Below are positions 44,704-54,840 of a stretch of DNA of 64,000 nucleotides, one piece after another. Numbering within the stretch: position 1 is the first letter of the stretch; every line of letters begins with the position of its first letter. The position numbers and the translations under genes were made by a program. This stretch comes from Desertivirga brevis. Its GTDB lineage: Bacteria > Bacteroidota > Bacteroidia > Sphingobacteriales > Sphingobacteriaceae. The stretch spans positions 62,001 to 126,000 of the forward strand of contig NZ_JAFEWF010000010.1 in assembly GCF_017355835.1 (NCBI RefSeq), written 5' to 3'. The notes below the pieces were generated by a model that saw only the letters and a list, made by a program, of their open reading frames with translations, was not told where the DNA came from and ran no database searches.

Positions 44704-47352
44704 TTAGTCTTTTAAATTTATGTCCTGAGGCAGGCTGAAGCAAAACGTAGATCCTTTGCCTTCGGTGCTGCTCACCCATATCTCTCCTCCCTCGCGTTTA
44801 ACGATTTCTGATGAAATATATAAGCCTAATCCTAAGCCTGGGAAGGTATGCTCTTTAGTACCACTAACACGGTAAAATTGTTCAAAAACTCTGTCTCTTT
44901 TATTTGCAGGAATACCTATGCCAAAATCCTGCACACATAAACGGACTGCCTCTCCGTCAGAGCGGGAATAAATTATAACCTTATTAGCCTCCGGTGAATA
45001 TTTTATCGCATTTGAGATTAGATTTGTGATTACCTGACCAATCCGGTCGCGATCTGCAAACACCTTTCCTTCAAATTCTAATTTAGCAACAAGTTCATGC
45101 CTGGTGGTTCTTTGCAACTCTTCGATAATCTCGGTAATAAGTGCATTGAAATCAAACGATGCATCATTAAACTGCATCCTTCCCGTCTGAATCTTGGTAA
45201 CGTCGAGCAGATCGCCGATTAAAGACGTAAGTTTATTTAGCTGTACGTCCATCTTATTCACCAGCGAAGCCTTTTTCTCGTCGCCATCCGTCCTTAACAT
45301 AGCTTCCAACACCTGTGTATAGGCTTTGATGCTGGTTACCGGGGTTTTTAACTCGTGACTTGCAATGCCCAGGAAGTTATCTTTTTGTTTCTGTAGGATC
45401 TTAAACTCGTTAATATCTGTATTCGTTCCTATCCATCGTAGGATTTCACCGTGTTCATTTCTAATCGGCACTGCCCTACCTAAGAACCAACGGTATTCTC
45501 CCTTTTTAAAGCGGTCTACAAAACGGTATTCAATTTCATACTCAGTTCCTGTTTGCACACATTTATACCAGGTTTCCACTACGCGGTCGAGATCTTCCGG
45601 ATGCAATACCGGAGCCCAGCTTTCATCACCAAAGCTATCCCGGCTAAAGCCAGTGTAGTCATACCATTGTTGGTTGTAATAGTCAAGATAGCCATCCGGA
45701 CGGGCGGTCCATACAATTTGAGGCATGGAATCTGCTAATTCCTCAAGCTTTTGCTGGCTCTCCTTTAACTTCAATTCATTTTCCTCAATCAACTTTCGGG
45801 ATAGCACTTGGTCTGTCACATCAATGCACATTACCAGAATGCTCTTCAAATTTTCCTGAAAGGTTATCTGCTTGTAGGTAAAATTGAAGTAATAAACTCT
45901 AAGCTCTCCATTAACTACTATTTCAGCTTTGCTTTCGGTATTTGTGTACTCATTGCCGGTTTCATAAACATTTTTAAGCAGATCAGGGTAAGCTTGACCT
46001 TTGAGCTCGGGCATGAAATCTAATAATTCTCTTTTCAGGATGCTTCTGTCTCTGCCCCATATCTGCAACATGGCATCGTTAACCAGTTCCAGTACCATAT
46101 TCTCGCCGCTGAGCAAAGCAGTAGGCACAGGGGCTTTATCCACAAGGTTCCTGAATCGTGCTTCACTTTCCTCTGCCCGTTGCCGCGATAATACAAGGTC
46201 TGTTACATCATACCCTAATGCCATGATAGATGTTACTTCACCGTTCTCGTAAATAGGGTGATACACAAAATTTATGTACAGTGTTTTAGGTCCATCATCG
46301 TAAACAATAGTAACAGGAAGTTCAGTACCATAAAACGGCTCTCCCTGGTGGTATACATTCTCCAAAATACTAATAAAGCCTTGCTCGATGAGTTCAGGAA
46401 ATACCTCTACTACTTTCTGACCGATAACAGCCTCTGTCCTGCCCCATATTTCAAGGGATTTTGCATTGGCTGTCTCTATGATAAAATCCCTGCCCTTAAT
46501 TACTGCCATCGCCACCGGAGCCTGTAGTATAAGATCCTTCAGCTTGATTTCGTTATTCTCTGCCTTTTGTCTAACCAAAACTTGTTCAGTTACATCTACA
46601 GCCATATTCAGGATACCATAAATTTCCCCTTCTGAATTTTTTAGTGCTTTATAACTGAAGTTGTAATAAAAACGCTGTAACACCCCGTCTACTACCAGAT
46701 CTACCGGATCTTCTGTGGCTTTATAGGTTATACCAGTAGAGTAAACATTTTGCAATAGTTGATGGAAAGGCTGTCCTTCCAATTCAGGAAGGGCTTCGTT
46801 CAAAGTTTTCCCTATAACCGTTTTGTCTTTTCTCCAAACTCCAATCATCGCGTCGTTCGCTACTTCAATCCGCATTTCCGGCCCCATATAAACTGCAGTA
46901 GCAACGTCTGCTTCCAAAACTAAGCCTTTAAACTTCCGTTCACTTTCTATCAGACTTTTTTTAGCTAATACCTGCTCTGTGACCTCAGTTGCCACTACAC
47001 TGACACCGGTAATTGTTCCATCGGGATTGCGAACAGGGGCATATATAAAGTTGAAATAAGCATCTTGTAATTCACCATGCCGCTGTAATTTTGCCAGTGT
47101 TTCGTATCCTCGTTGCTCAGCACCAGTGCTGTAAACGGTTCTAAGCAGATCCGGAAACTCTTGACCTTTGATTTCAGGTAAAGCATCTAGCAATGGCAAC
47201 CCGATAATTTCCTTCTCTTTCCCCCACAACTCAAGTATGTGTGCATTGGCAACATCTACCAGAAGGTCTTCTCCCTTTAAATAAGCTAATGCAACAGGAG
47301 CCTGCTGGAATAAGGAGAACAAGCTTTCCTGGCTAAACAATTCGAAATTCAT
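44704..47352 (-). CDS. Five-PAS sensor histidine kinase
   Basis: An 882-residue soluble kinase. Four tandem PAS domains of one type, about 125 residues each (EDLLVDVANAHILELWGK, EMRIEVANDAMIGVWRK, DFIIETANAKSLEIWGR, NMVLELVNDAMLQIWGR), each end in a DVTxQV/L helix. A fifth PAS of another type follows (DSMPQIVWTARPDGYLDYYNQQWYDYTGF). Then HisKA with His666 in SHELKTPVTS and HATPase (NLISNAIKYSPE, DFGIGIP, GLGLGLY). Tandem duplication is obvious. Upstream of, and operonic with, a receiver. Confidence 0.93.
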   Translation of the reverse strand: MNFELFSQESLFSLFQQAPVALAYLKGEDLLVDVANAHILELWGKEKEIIGLPLLDALPEIKGQEFPDLLRTVYSTGAEQRGYETLAKLQRHGELQDAYFNFIYAPVRNPDGTITGVSVVATEVTEQVLAKKSLIESERKFKGLVLEADVATAVYMGPEMRIEVANDAMIGVWRKDKTVIGKTLNEALPELEGQPFHQLLQNVYSTGITYKATEDPVDLVVDGVLQRFYYNFSYKALKNSEGEIYGILNMAVDVTEQVLVRQKAENNEIKLKDLILQAPVAMAVIKGRDFIIETANAKSLEIWGRTEAVIGQKVVEVFPELIEQGFISILENVYHQGEPFYGTELPVTIVYDDGPKTLYINFVYHPIYENGEVTSIMALGYDVTDLVLSRQRAEESEARFRNLVDKAPVPTALLSGENMVLELVNDAMLQIWGRDRSILKRELLDFMPELKGQAYPDLLKNVYETGNEYTNTESKAEIVVNGELRVYYFNFTYKQITFQENLKSILVMCIDVTDQVLSRKLIEENELKLKESQQKLEELADSMPQIVWTARPDGYLDYYNQQWYDYTGFSRDSFGDESWAPVLHPEDLDRVVETWYKCVQTGTEYEIEYRFVDRFKKGEYRWFLGRAVPIRNEHGEILRWIGTNTDINEFKILQKQKDNFLGIASHELKTPVTSIKAYTQVLEAMLRTDGDEKKASLVNKMDVQLNKLTSLIGDLLDVTKIQTGRMQFNDASFDFNALITEIIEELQRTTRHELVAKLEFEGKVFADRDRIGQVITNLISNAIKYSPEANKVIIYSRSDGEAVRLCVQDFGIGIPANKRDRVFEQFYRVSGTKEHTFPGLGLGLYISSEIVKREGGEIWVSSTEGKGSTFCFSLPQDINLKD

Positions 47353-47689
47353 CTAAACTGAACAATTAATTTGGTAAGCACTGATAGTGTTAACGCAATA
47401 AGAAATTTCTAATTGCCCCCTACTTTTTCTGTCATCATTAAAACAACCTATTCATCTAGCAACAGAAAAGAAAAGGACTTTCCTTATTCAACACTATCAA
47501 CAAAAATATAGCTTTTGTGCTGCTGGGGGACATGTTAATGATACAAGGTTGAAATAACCAAATTAGCACGAGAACGTTTTAATCGAACAAATATTTTTTT
47601 ATGATGAAGATTTTCTGAAACACTTTCCATCTTTTCACAATTATTTAACAAAAAACTAATGTTATAACATCATTTAATTAACTACCACA
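47353..47689. other. Divergent intergenic region
   Basis: 337 bases between the five-PAS kinase and a lipoprotein gene. No gene or convincing consensus promoter seen; strongly AT-rich near the lipoprotein start. Confidence 0.4.
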
Positions 47690-49018
47690 ATGAGAAACAA
47701 TTATTTTACTAAGGGAAAAACCCTTACAGCCTTCCTGTTTTCCTTATTGCTGTTAACATACAGCTGTAGTAAAGAAGATCCTGGTATCAACCAAGAGGAG
47801 AACTTGACTGAATTATCAGCATTATCTGCATCAAAAGGACAGGTTCAAAACATTCCATTTACAGGGACATTACCGGCGCCCTGCATCCAACGTTGCCTTG
47901 TAGCTGGTCAAAAAACATATGTCGGCTCTATTGATGTTGCAATAAGCAGCAACGAAGACATCCTTGTTACTTACAACATTACCAAGCCGGGGATATATCT
48001 AATGGAAACTCATACCGATGTTTTTTCTAGTATGGACCAGTTTAAACAGGAGAAAAAAGTGAGCAATGGGGGCGCATCCCCAGGTCAGTTTACGTTTAAA
48101 TCCTCGTGGACTAAAGGCGAACAAAAGACGAAACACACTGTCGTTATTCCCAAAGCTTATTATTCAAAATATCTTCAAAACAGTCGTTGTCTTTTTATTG
48201 CCACACATGCCGCACTTTCAAATGGAGAAACAGCATGGGGGGGGCTTTGTGCGGATACACCTAAAGGAGTTTCTTTAGATAATGCAAAACAATTCCCGGG
48301 TAAAAATTGGTCTACCTATTTTGAGTTCTGCCTTGACGAGTGTAAGGAGGAGATTGATTTTACCTATGCATGGGAAGACCAACGATACAAAGGAAATGAC
48401 GGAGACTACAATGATCTGGTGCTGCAAGCAGACGTTATAAGAACTTCAAGCGAATTGAAGCTGACGTTTTTGGCTACTGCACGAGGAGCTTCCTATGATC
48501 ATATTTTCAAAATTCGTATTCCTAAACAGGGTATCGTAGATATATTTTCTCCCAATGGTCCTCGTCCGGCTGTGACCACCGATGGTAATGATTACATTAT
48601 TACCGTTTTTGAAAGCACTAAAACAGCCCAACCTGCTACCAATAAATGGGGGTTTGTTAACACCCTGATGGCTGAGAAATGTGATCCTTTTGCTTACAGA
48701 GAGATTGTTCTTACCACAAATAGTACTTTCTCTTACAACGCTGCGAAACCATATATACCCTTTATTACCTGCTATTCGTCTGGAAAGGTTGGAGTAGGCA
48801 CTCCTTTCGACCTATCTATCTATGAACTTAGTGGAAAGGATACCTGGGTAACAAACGATGGAAAAGTTTTGCCAAATGGAATATTAATTCCAAGAGACTG
48901 GAGATGGCCTGTTGAATGGCAGATCATCACAGGACCTTATCCTAAGTTTCCGGAAAAGGGTTGGGCCGATTACTTTGTTAATCCGTCCTTAACCTACGAC
49001 AAGAAAAAATGCCAATAA
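47690..49018 (+). CDS. LruC/DUF4842-like lipoprotein with a putative calcium site
   Basis: A 442-residue lipoprotein. Signal peptide MRNNYFTKGKTLTAFLFSLLLLTYSC with lipobox TYSCSKED. The centre has FTYAWEDQRYKGNDGDYNDLVLQADV, the D-x-D-x-N-D-L-V motif of the DUF4114/LruC-type domains, probably calcium-binding. The C-terminus carries the LruC-type pattern with a closing PRDWRWPVEWQIITGPYPKF. Leptospiral LruC is a surface lipoprotein; here likely outer-membrane. Followed by a glycosyltransferase-like gene. Confidence 0.85.
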   Translation: MRNNYFTKGKTLTAFLFSLLLLTYSCSKEDPGINQEENLTELSALSASKGQVQNIPFTGTLPAPCIQRCLVAGQKTYVGSIDVAISSNEDILVTYNITKPGIYLMETHTDVFSSMDQFKQEKKVSNGGASPGQFTFKSSWTKGEQKTKHTVVIPKAYYSKYLQNSRCLFIATHAALSNGETAWGGLCADTPKGVSLDNAKQFPGKNWSTYFEFCLDECKEEIDFTYAWEDQRYKGNDGDYNDLVLQADVIRTSSELKLTFLATARGASYDHIFKIRIPKQGIVDIFSPNGPRPAVTTDGNDYIITVFESTKTAQPATNKWGFVNTLMAEKCDPFAYREIVLTTNSTFSYNAAKPYIPFITCYSSGKVGVGTPFDLSIYELSGKDTWVTNDGKVLPNGILIPRDWRWPVEWQIITGPYPKFPEKGWADYFVNPSLTYDKKKCQ

Positions 49019-49030
49019 ATTAATACAAAA

Positions 49031-49059
49031 GATCGAGCCCCCATTACGGGGGTTTGGTC
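49031..49059 (+). terminator. Intrinsic terminator after the LruC-like lipoprotein
   Basis: GATCGAGCCCCC / GGGGGTTTGGTC hairpin with ATTAC loop, followed by TTCTTCC. Confidence 0.6.
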
Positions 49060-49115
49060 TTCTTCCAAGTTAAAACATCAACAAATACTTTATAGGTCGG
49101 AAACTTACAAATCAC

Positions 49116-50096
49116 ATGATTTTATATTCTCTTATTCATGTATCACCAAATGGAGAACAAAGTACTCATAACAACTTCGTGACAGGATTAAAAGATCAAA
49201 TAGAGTTGTATCTCTCCTGTGCCGAACAACTGGGAAACTCTCTGAGAAGCGCAGGTATTATCTATAGGATCATTACCAACAACAAAGCCTTTCTTTTGGA
49301 AAACAAAGCAGGCTTTCCTTTTGAAGTTATTCAACTAAAATTCGGGGAAAAAGTACCATCTGGCCTCAAGTTTTATTCAGCCCATTACAAATTCGAGGTG
49401 ATTGAATACCTGTCAAGAAGTACTGAGGAATACCTCGGCCTTATTGATCCTGATATAGCATGTATATCAGAAATTCCTTATTCCCTTAAACAGGCCATCG
49501 CGAAAAAAGTACCCCTTTACTATGATATTACGAGCCAGGTGACAGGAGGTTATGGATATGAAGAAATCATAAGGAACAAAGAAAGATTGCAAACCGAGGG
49601 AACATTAGGGCTTTGGGCGGGAGGGGAGTTCGTTTGTGGGTCGCCCGATTTTTTTGGAAGGCTGTATAAAGAAATTTGTACAATTAAGGATAACTATTTT
49701 TCCAGCTTTCATCTTTTTCATCATCAGGGCGATGAAATGCTTACGTCAATTGCATTAGAAAGACTGAAAAAGCGAGAGCCTATTTTCGACGCGGGAAATC
49801 TGAAGATCATAGGGCGGTTTTGGAGTGTTAAACCCAAGCACATTCAGCCACCTATTGAATGGTACTCTTCTCATTTTCTTTTGCATCTTCCGTCAGATAA
49901 AAGGTTTTTAATTAATCATCCTCAGTTAAAAGGCGAGAACTTCATTACGTTTTATAAAAGATACCTCATTCGAAAAAAAATATTCAGAGGAATCTTCAGT
50001 CCGATTTTTCCACTGATGAAATTAATTGTGAAAAAAATTGGCACATTCAAGTTAGAAGGTTTTTTTGTTAAAACTCCTGTTGCAATCAGGGATTGA
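49116..50096 (+). CDS. Putative glycosyltransferase (nucleotide-diphospho-sugar type)
   Basis: A 326-residue protein. It starts MILYSLIHVSPNGEQSTHNN. It has YLGLIDPDIACIS (D-x-D metal and sugar-nucleotide motif, about residue 112), LWAGGEFVCGSPDFFGRLY and HHQGDEMLTSIAL, typical of GT-A glycosyltransferases with small specificity such as GT family 6-like. No membrane helix. Family assignment is inference from motifs; the acceptor is unknown. Confidence 0.6.
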   Translation: MILYSLIHVSPNGEQSTHNNFVTGLKDQIELYLSCAEQLGNSLRSAGIIYRIITNNKAFLLENKAGFPFEVIQLKFGEKVPSGLKFYSAHYKFEVIEYLSRSTEEYLGLIDPDIACISEIPYSLKQAIAKKVPLYYDITSQVTGGYGYEEIIRNKERLQTEGTLGLWAGGEFVCGSPDFFGRLYKEICTIKDNYFSSFHLFHHQGDEMLTSIALERLKKREPIFDAGNLKIIGRFWSVKPKHIQPPIEWYSSHFLLHLPSDKRFLINHPQLKGENFITFYKRYLIRKKIFRGIFSPIFPLMKLIVKKIGTFKLEGFFVKTPVAIRD

Positions 50097-50132
50097 GCGA
50101 AACTTGATTAGATGATAAATTATTAAAAAAAT

Positions 50133-50516
50133 ATGCAAGGAAATTTTAAACTATCCGGTTTTCTAGACTTTATAACAGGCACAACTTTGGTTACTTTACC
50201 AACTATACACACCTTCGGTTCGGAGACAGCCAGCTGGTCATGTTCTGCAACGGGCATCATTATACTTGTCCTGCTTGCCTTTTCTCTATTTATAGATCAG
50301 GAAAAAAAAGTGAAATGGACTAAAGCTTTACAACTTTCAAATATAATAGGTGGCATTTTTTTAGCTATCTCTCCCTGGCTTTTTGATTTTAGCCAATTAG
50401 CCTATTTACCTCAATTGTTCCTTGGCTCCTCCATTCTATTCCTTGAGTTAATGTTTAAAAGACGGTTTAAAGAGGATGTTTACCTGGTGGACCACCACCT
50501 GGGTCACGGTCACTAG
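50133..50516 (+). CDS. SPW-repeat-like four-helix membrane protein
   Basis: A 127-residue protein with four predicted transmembrane helices, one with ISPWLFDF (an SPW motif), and a His-rich end (VDHHLGHGH). SPW-repeat proteins are small integral membrane proteins of unknown role. Precedes the first copy of the three-copy RNA repeat. Confidence 0.7.
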   Translation: MQGNFKLSGFLDFITGTTLVTLPTIHTFGSETASWSCSATGIIILVLLAFSLFIDQEKKVKWTKALQLSNIIGGIFLAISPWLFDFSQLAYLPQLFLGSSILFLELMFKRRFKEDVYLVDHHLGHGH

Positions 50517-50564
50517 GAAAATTTGAATCTATTTCTCTCCATCACCAAACTGAATTTAGTATAC

Positions 50565-50664
50565 AAAAAAAGGGCCGGATTAATCCAGCCCTACATCTAC
50601 CTATGAAAAACAATTGCTTTGGGAGCAATACGCTTAATACTGCTTTTTTATAAGTTTTGTTACA
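50565..50664 (-). ncRNA. Structured small RNA or 3' element, copy 1
   Basis: On the minus strand the 100 bases end in GGGCTGGATTAATCCGGCCC (stem, 1 G-U pair) plus T7, a textbook intrinsic terminator. Upstream of the stem lie the conserved CATAGGTAGATGTAG and a second hairpin ATTGCTCCCAAAGCAAT. Found also at 55367-55465 and 62504-62600. It begins about 110 bases after the stop of the 50776 kinase. On the plus strand the stem would contain a C-A mismatch, so the minus strand is the functional one. Confidence 0.65.
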
Positions 50665-50775
50665 CTAATTGTATTTTTTTCACCCTTCTATTAATGTTCC
50701 AAATTTTTAATCCATAAATTAAAAAGGTTCAACGTTTGTATTAAGACCTTAAACTAATGGGTAATCAAGGAATAG

Positions 50776-52866
50776 TTAAACTTTCAGCAGCCAGTCTTCC
50801 CCTTCTTTCCCATTATTAAATAATCTGGTAACAACCTTTCCCTGTAAAATATCTACACTTTTATCTGCTGATAATTGACTAAAGGTGCTTTTTGAATAGA
50901 TCCATGCAAAATGGGTTAAGCCTGCGGCCTCCATCATGGGGAACCAATCTTTGCCTACCCATTCGGCAGCATCAGACCAGGTACCGAGCACATTACGGTT
51001 ATCATTAAAAACCTTTCTCAGGCCTGATTTCTTAAGCATATCGAGCATTTTCAAACAACCATGACGCACCGATTGATTGTCCTGGAACCCCAGCCAGTTT
51101 ACATTCAGGAAGTCCTTATCTTTATCTACTGCAATAGCAATATGGGAATTGGAGTAGTTATACTCAGTATCTATTTCTTCATGCACATTTTGGGCACCTT
51201 TTACTGGTAACATGAAATAAAAGGTAGAACCCTTCCCCTCCTCGCTCTCGATCCAAAAGCGTCCTTTATGCCGGTTTAATATTTCTGATACGATAAATAA
51301 TCCCAAACCCATTCCCTGAAAGTGCATTGCGGTTTCCTCTATCCGGTAAAAACGCTCAAATAATAGATGTATTCTATTTTGAGGTATTCCAACACCAAAA
51401 TCTCTTACGGAAACGACCAGATAATTTTGAATAATAGAAGAAGCAACTACCACCCTATTTGCCTGAGGCGAGTATTTCACCGCGTTGCTGATCAAGTTGT
51501 TTACCACCTGCTCCAGCCTTTGCCAGTCGCACTCAATAAGAGCCTCCTGATTCTGCTCGATCTCAATTGCATGAGTGGAAATCGTGGATTGGAAATTACT
51601 TACAGCTTCCTGCAAAAGCTCTGAAAAATTTAACTCACTCATCTTGTAATCAAGCTTTCCTGCATTGATCTTTGAAACATCCAGAAGATCCGCCGTAAGC
51701 TTCTGTAATCGATCCAGCTGCTTAAGGGCCCCTGAAACGAATTTAGCTACTTGAGGAGAGTTACTAGCACTCCGTTCTGCTATTTGAAGATATGCTTTGG
51801 CACTGGTGAGGGGTGTTTTAAGTTCGTGACTTGCCACACTAATAAACTCGTCTTTCTTGCTCGAAAGCTCCTGGATAGCTTGCAACTGCTGCTCCTCCTG
51901 CCGGCGCATCTGCCAGTGTTCATACTGGTGTTGCAGGTAACGACCACACAAACGAAAGAACTGAACATAAAGGTCATCACAGCTGGTGCGGGAGCTTAGT
52001 CCCAAAAGAACATAATTACGACATTTATAATGATTATAAGAATAGGGGATAATATAGCAGTATGTCGGGTCTTCATCCCAGGGTTTCAAATCATAAAGGA
52101 CACTGTCCTTAAGAATCTTTTTACTCTCAAACAAGCCTTCGGTGGAAAGATTTCGAATGATATCAACACCTTCGGGACTCAAAAAGCCTTTCACCTCCGG
52201 ATCTGGATTACTTAACCCAAACTTGGACAAACAAGAGAAGCTTTCTTTCTCAACATTATATTCTATGAATAATGAAAAAGGCAGATCTTTTGGGCTCCGT
52301 GAAAGTTGGATGTGGCTTTCTTTTAGAAAATCTCCTGATTGTCCGGTATCGTAGTTAACCGGGATTGTGCTCGCAAGCATTTCCATCCTTCGTTCGTGTA
52401 ATACCCGGCTGGTAGTCTCTAAACAGCTTAAAAACAAGCCTCCTATTGTTCCGTCGTTTTTCCTTAGGGGGCTGTAGGAAAAGTCAAAATAAGTTTCTTC
52501 GATATAGGAGGTGCGTTGAAGATATAAGTTAAAGCCAGGAAAACCAAAGCTTTCTCCATTGTGCAATACCCTGTCAAACATCGGCCCTATCACCGGCCAG
52601 ATCTCAGACCATGTACCCCAGGTGGGCTTTCCAATCTCGTTTTCGCCTTTTGCGCCTAAGATGGGGATGTAAGCATCATTATAAAACTGAATACAATCTT
52701 CGCCCCATGCCACGTACATAGGAATACGGGCTTCAAGCATTGTGGAAACGGCATTATAGAGCTCTGACGGCCATTCTTCGATTGGCCCTAAACTGCTTTC
52801 ATTCCAGGGATGGGCATTGATTAAACATGCCATCCTGCTGTTCTCGACAAACGACTTCACGCGCAA
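50776..52866 (-). CDS. PAS/GAF-like histidine kinase with C-terminal SpoIIAA/STAS-SEC14-like domain
   Basis: About 696 residues. The frame opens at a TTG (52866); the first ATG is 52833 (MACLINAHPWNESSLGPIEEWP). The N-terminal extension is typical of the family, so the TTG is plausible. Domains: PAS with LEARIPMYVAWGEDCIQFYNDAYIPILG (about 40-160), GAF-like region (165-330), HisKA with His347 in SHELKTPLTS, HATPase (NLISNAVKYSPQ, DFGVGIP, GMGLGLF). Residues about 575-690 repeat the SpoIIAA-like domain: NVNWLGF, FNDNRNVLGTWSDAAEWVGKDWFPMMEAAGLTHFAWIYS. Confidence 0.92.
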   Translation of the reverse strand: MRVKSFVENSRMACLINAHPWNESSLGPIEEWPSELYNAVSTMLEARIPMYVAWGEDCIQFYNDAYIPILGAKGENEIGKPTWGTWSEIWPVIGPMFDRVLHNGESFGFPGFNLYLQRTSYIEETYFDFSYSPLRKNDGTIGGLFLSCLETTSRVLHERRMEMLASTIPVNYDTGQSGDFLKESHIQLSRSPKDLPFSLFIEYNVEKESFSCLSKFGLSNPDPEVKGFLSPEGVDIIRNLSTEGLFESKKILKDSVLYDLKPWDEDPTYCYIIPYSYNHYKCRNYVLLGLSSRTSCDDLYVQFFRLCGRYLQHQYEHWQMRRQEEQQLQAIQELSSKKDEFISVASHELKTPLTSAKAYLQIAERSASNSPQVAKFVSGALKQLDRLQKLTADLLDVSKINAGKLDYKMSELNFSELLQEAVSNFQSTISTHAIEIEQNQEALIECDWQRLEQVVNNLISNAVKYSPQANRVVVASSIIQNYLVVSVRDFGVGIPQNRIHLLFERFYRIEETAMHFQGMGLGLFIVSEILNRHKGRFWIESEEGKGSTFYFMLPVKGAQNVHEEIDTEYNYSNSHIAIAVDKDKDFLNVNWLGFQDNQSVRHGCLKMLDMLKKSGLRKVFNDNRNVLGTWSDAAEWVGKDWFPMMEAAGLTHFAWIYSKSTFSQLSADKSVDILQGKVVTRLFNNGKEGEDWLLKV

Positions 52867-52997
52867 AGATAGTTTTTCTAATATGGCTTGTTACCTGTAA
52901 GAAATGGTTAAGCTCTCATCTTATGGTTGATCAAACAGCGGTTTAGCAACAATGTTTGAAACTGGTTATTAAAGGTGCTATGTAGACAAGCAAATTA

Positions 52998-53005
52998 TAA
53001 CTTTG
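52998..53005 (+). promoter_or_regulatory. Candidate -7 promoter box of the CHASE3 kinase
   Basis: TAACTTTG fits TAnnTTTG and lies 38 bases before ATG 53044. The -33 element is unclear. Confidence 0.4.
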
Positions 53006-53043
53006 CTTTCCCAAGCTCCGTATACAGCTGAAAGTCGATATGC

Positions 53044-54777
53044 ATGTTCAAGTCTTTTAGTAAAAATTTAGTAGTCGGGTTAGTTATTACGACTGCATTA
53101 CTTGTTACCTTAACGGTTGTTTCTTTCTTGTCGGTAAAAAGATCACAGGAATCACACAACTGGGTTCTTCATACGCAACTGGTTTTGAGGAAGGCGAATC
53201 TGATCAATATTTCCCTTCTTAAAATGGAAAAGCAAGCAAATCAATATGTCCTTACCGGTTCTGAGGAGGATTTCCAGCGATATGTCGATTTTAGAAATTC
53301 TGTAACTAAAGATATTCCCTACTTGAAAAACTTAGTTGCAGATAATGCTTCTCAGTCTCAAAAAATTGAAGCGCTGGAAACTTATACAGTTCAAAGGATC
53401 CATGAGATAAATAGATTACTTGAACTCAGAAGAACGAGCTCTCTGTCTGCCTCACTACCTCTCCTATTAAAGGCTGATAGCAGCAGGATTCGCCTGGCTT
53501 ATGAAAAGACTATACTTAATTTTTTGCAAACCGAAAGAAAGCTTGCAAAGACGCGTACTGATAAAAGTAATAGGGATAGTGCATATTCTCTTTCAATTCT
53601 ATTTTCGAGTACTGTTCCGGGACTTGCTTTTATTTTCCTACTGTTTTTCTTTATCAGGAAGACCTTCAAAGAGAAAGAGAGTCTGAATAGAGACCTCATA
53701 AACACCATAGAACGACTGAAGGAACAGGATAAGACTCTTGAGAAGATTAAAGAGTTCCAGTTCCTTGCCGATTCACTTCCCCATATCATTTGGACTGCTA
53801 ATCCGGAAGGGCACTCAGATTACTTTAATAAGTTCTGGTACGACTATTCGGGCTTAACACGCGCAGAAAGTTTAGCAGGAGGAATCAAAACACTTGTTCA
53901 TCCGGAAGATTTGACCACAAGCGTGGCCATAAGGGAAGAAAGTTTCCTGAATAAAGTTCCCTACCAGATGGAACTGCGGATTAAAAATGCGGAGGGCCAG
54001 TACAAGTGGTTTTTAGCGAAGGCTGCTCCTTACTTTAATGAGAAAGGTGAGTTGATCAAGTGGTTTGGATCTAGTATTGATATTGATGAGTATAAAAGAG
54101 CATTAGATCTCGAAAATAAGATCACCCAGTATGAGGATTTTAACCGGATAGTTGCACACAACTTACGCGGGCCAGCAGGTAGTATTGATATGATGCTTGA
54201 CCTGATTGCTGATACGGAGTCAGAAGAAGAAAAAACAGAATACTTTGAACTATTAAGAGGTTCAAGCAAAAGCTTAAATGCGACCTTGAATGACCTGATG
54301 CAGGTGCTTGAGATTCGACTTAGCAAACATGTGGAAAAGGAAGATTGCGAATTGGAAAGTATGATCAAGGGAGTGTGCACTATGCTTAATGGACAGATTG
54401 CGACAAAGGATGCAAAGATCTCTTTGGACCTCGATATAAGGGTTGTGTCATATCCGAAGGTTTACTTAGAAAGTATCATTTATAATATGGTCAGCAATTC
54501 GCTGAAATATAGTAAGGATGGAGAGGCTCCGGTAATTAAGATCAGTAGCAAACGAGAGCGAAACAGGACTGTACTTCGCTTTAAAGATAATGGCCTGGGT
54601 ATTGACCTGAGCAGACATGGAAAGAACTTATTTAAGATGGGTAAGACCTTCCATACAGGTTATGATAGCAAAGGTGTGGGATTGTTTATGACTAAAACAC
54701 AAATTGAAACATTTGGTGGATCGATCAACGTGGAAAGCACACCAGGAGAGGGTTCTCAATTTATTGTTACACTATAG
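53044..54777 (+). CDS. CHASE3-PAS sensor histidine kinase
   Basis: A 577-residue membrane kinase. TM1 about 10-30 (LVVGLVITTALLVTLTVVSFLSV), CHASE3 extracellular sensor about 35-185, TM2 about 190-212 (VPGLAFIFLLFFF), PAS about 235-355 (FLADSLPHIIWTANPEGHSDYFNKFWYDYSGL), HisKA with His372 in VAHNLRGPAGS, HATPase (YNMVSNSLKYSKDG, DNGLGIDL, GVGLFMTK). Phosphoacceptor context H-N-L is unusual. Divergent from the 50776 kinase. Confidence 0.93.
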   Translation: MFKSFSKNLVVGLVITTALLVTLTVVSFLSVKRSQESHNWVLHTQLVLRKANLINISLLKMEKQANQYVLTGSEEDFQRYVDFRNSVTKDIPYLKNLVADNASQSQKIEALETYTVQRIHEINRLLELRRTSSLSASLPLLLKADSSRIRLAYEKTILNFLQTERKLAKTRTDKSNRDSAYSLSILFSSTVPGLAFIFLLFFFIRKTFKEKESLNRDLINTIERLKEQDKTLEKIKEFQFLADSLPHIIWTANPEGHSDYFNKFWYDYSGLTRAESLAGGIKTLVHPEDLTTSVAIREESFLNKVPYQMELRIKNAEGQYKWFLAKAAPYFNEKGELIKWFGSSIDIDEYKRALDLENKITQYEDFNRIVAHNLRGPAGSIDMMLDLIADTESEEEKTEYFELLRGSSKSLNATLNDLMQVLEIRLSKHVEKEDCELESMIKGVCTMLNGQIATKDAKISLDLDIRVVSYPKVYLESIIYNMVSNSLKYSKDGEAPVIKISSKRERNRTVLRFKDNGLGIDLSRHGKNLFKMGKTFHTGYDSKGVGLFMTKTQIETFGGSINVESTPGEGSQFIVTL

Positions 54778-54840
54778 TTAAATTGTCTGGAAAACTCCAG
54801 ACTTCGACTAGGTGATCAAAGGTCGTCTTTCGCCTGAAAT

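Noticed and set aside
50565..50664. Short ATG-started peptide (MKNNCFGSN...) in the plus-strand repeat
   Set aside because: Copy 3 loses one base right after the ATG and the peptide sequence is not kept, so it is an RNA or DNA element, not a coding one.
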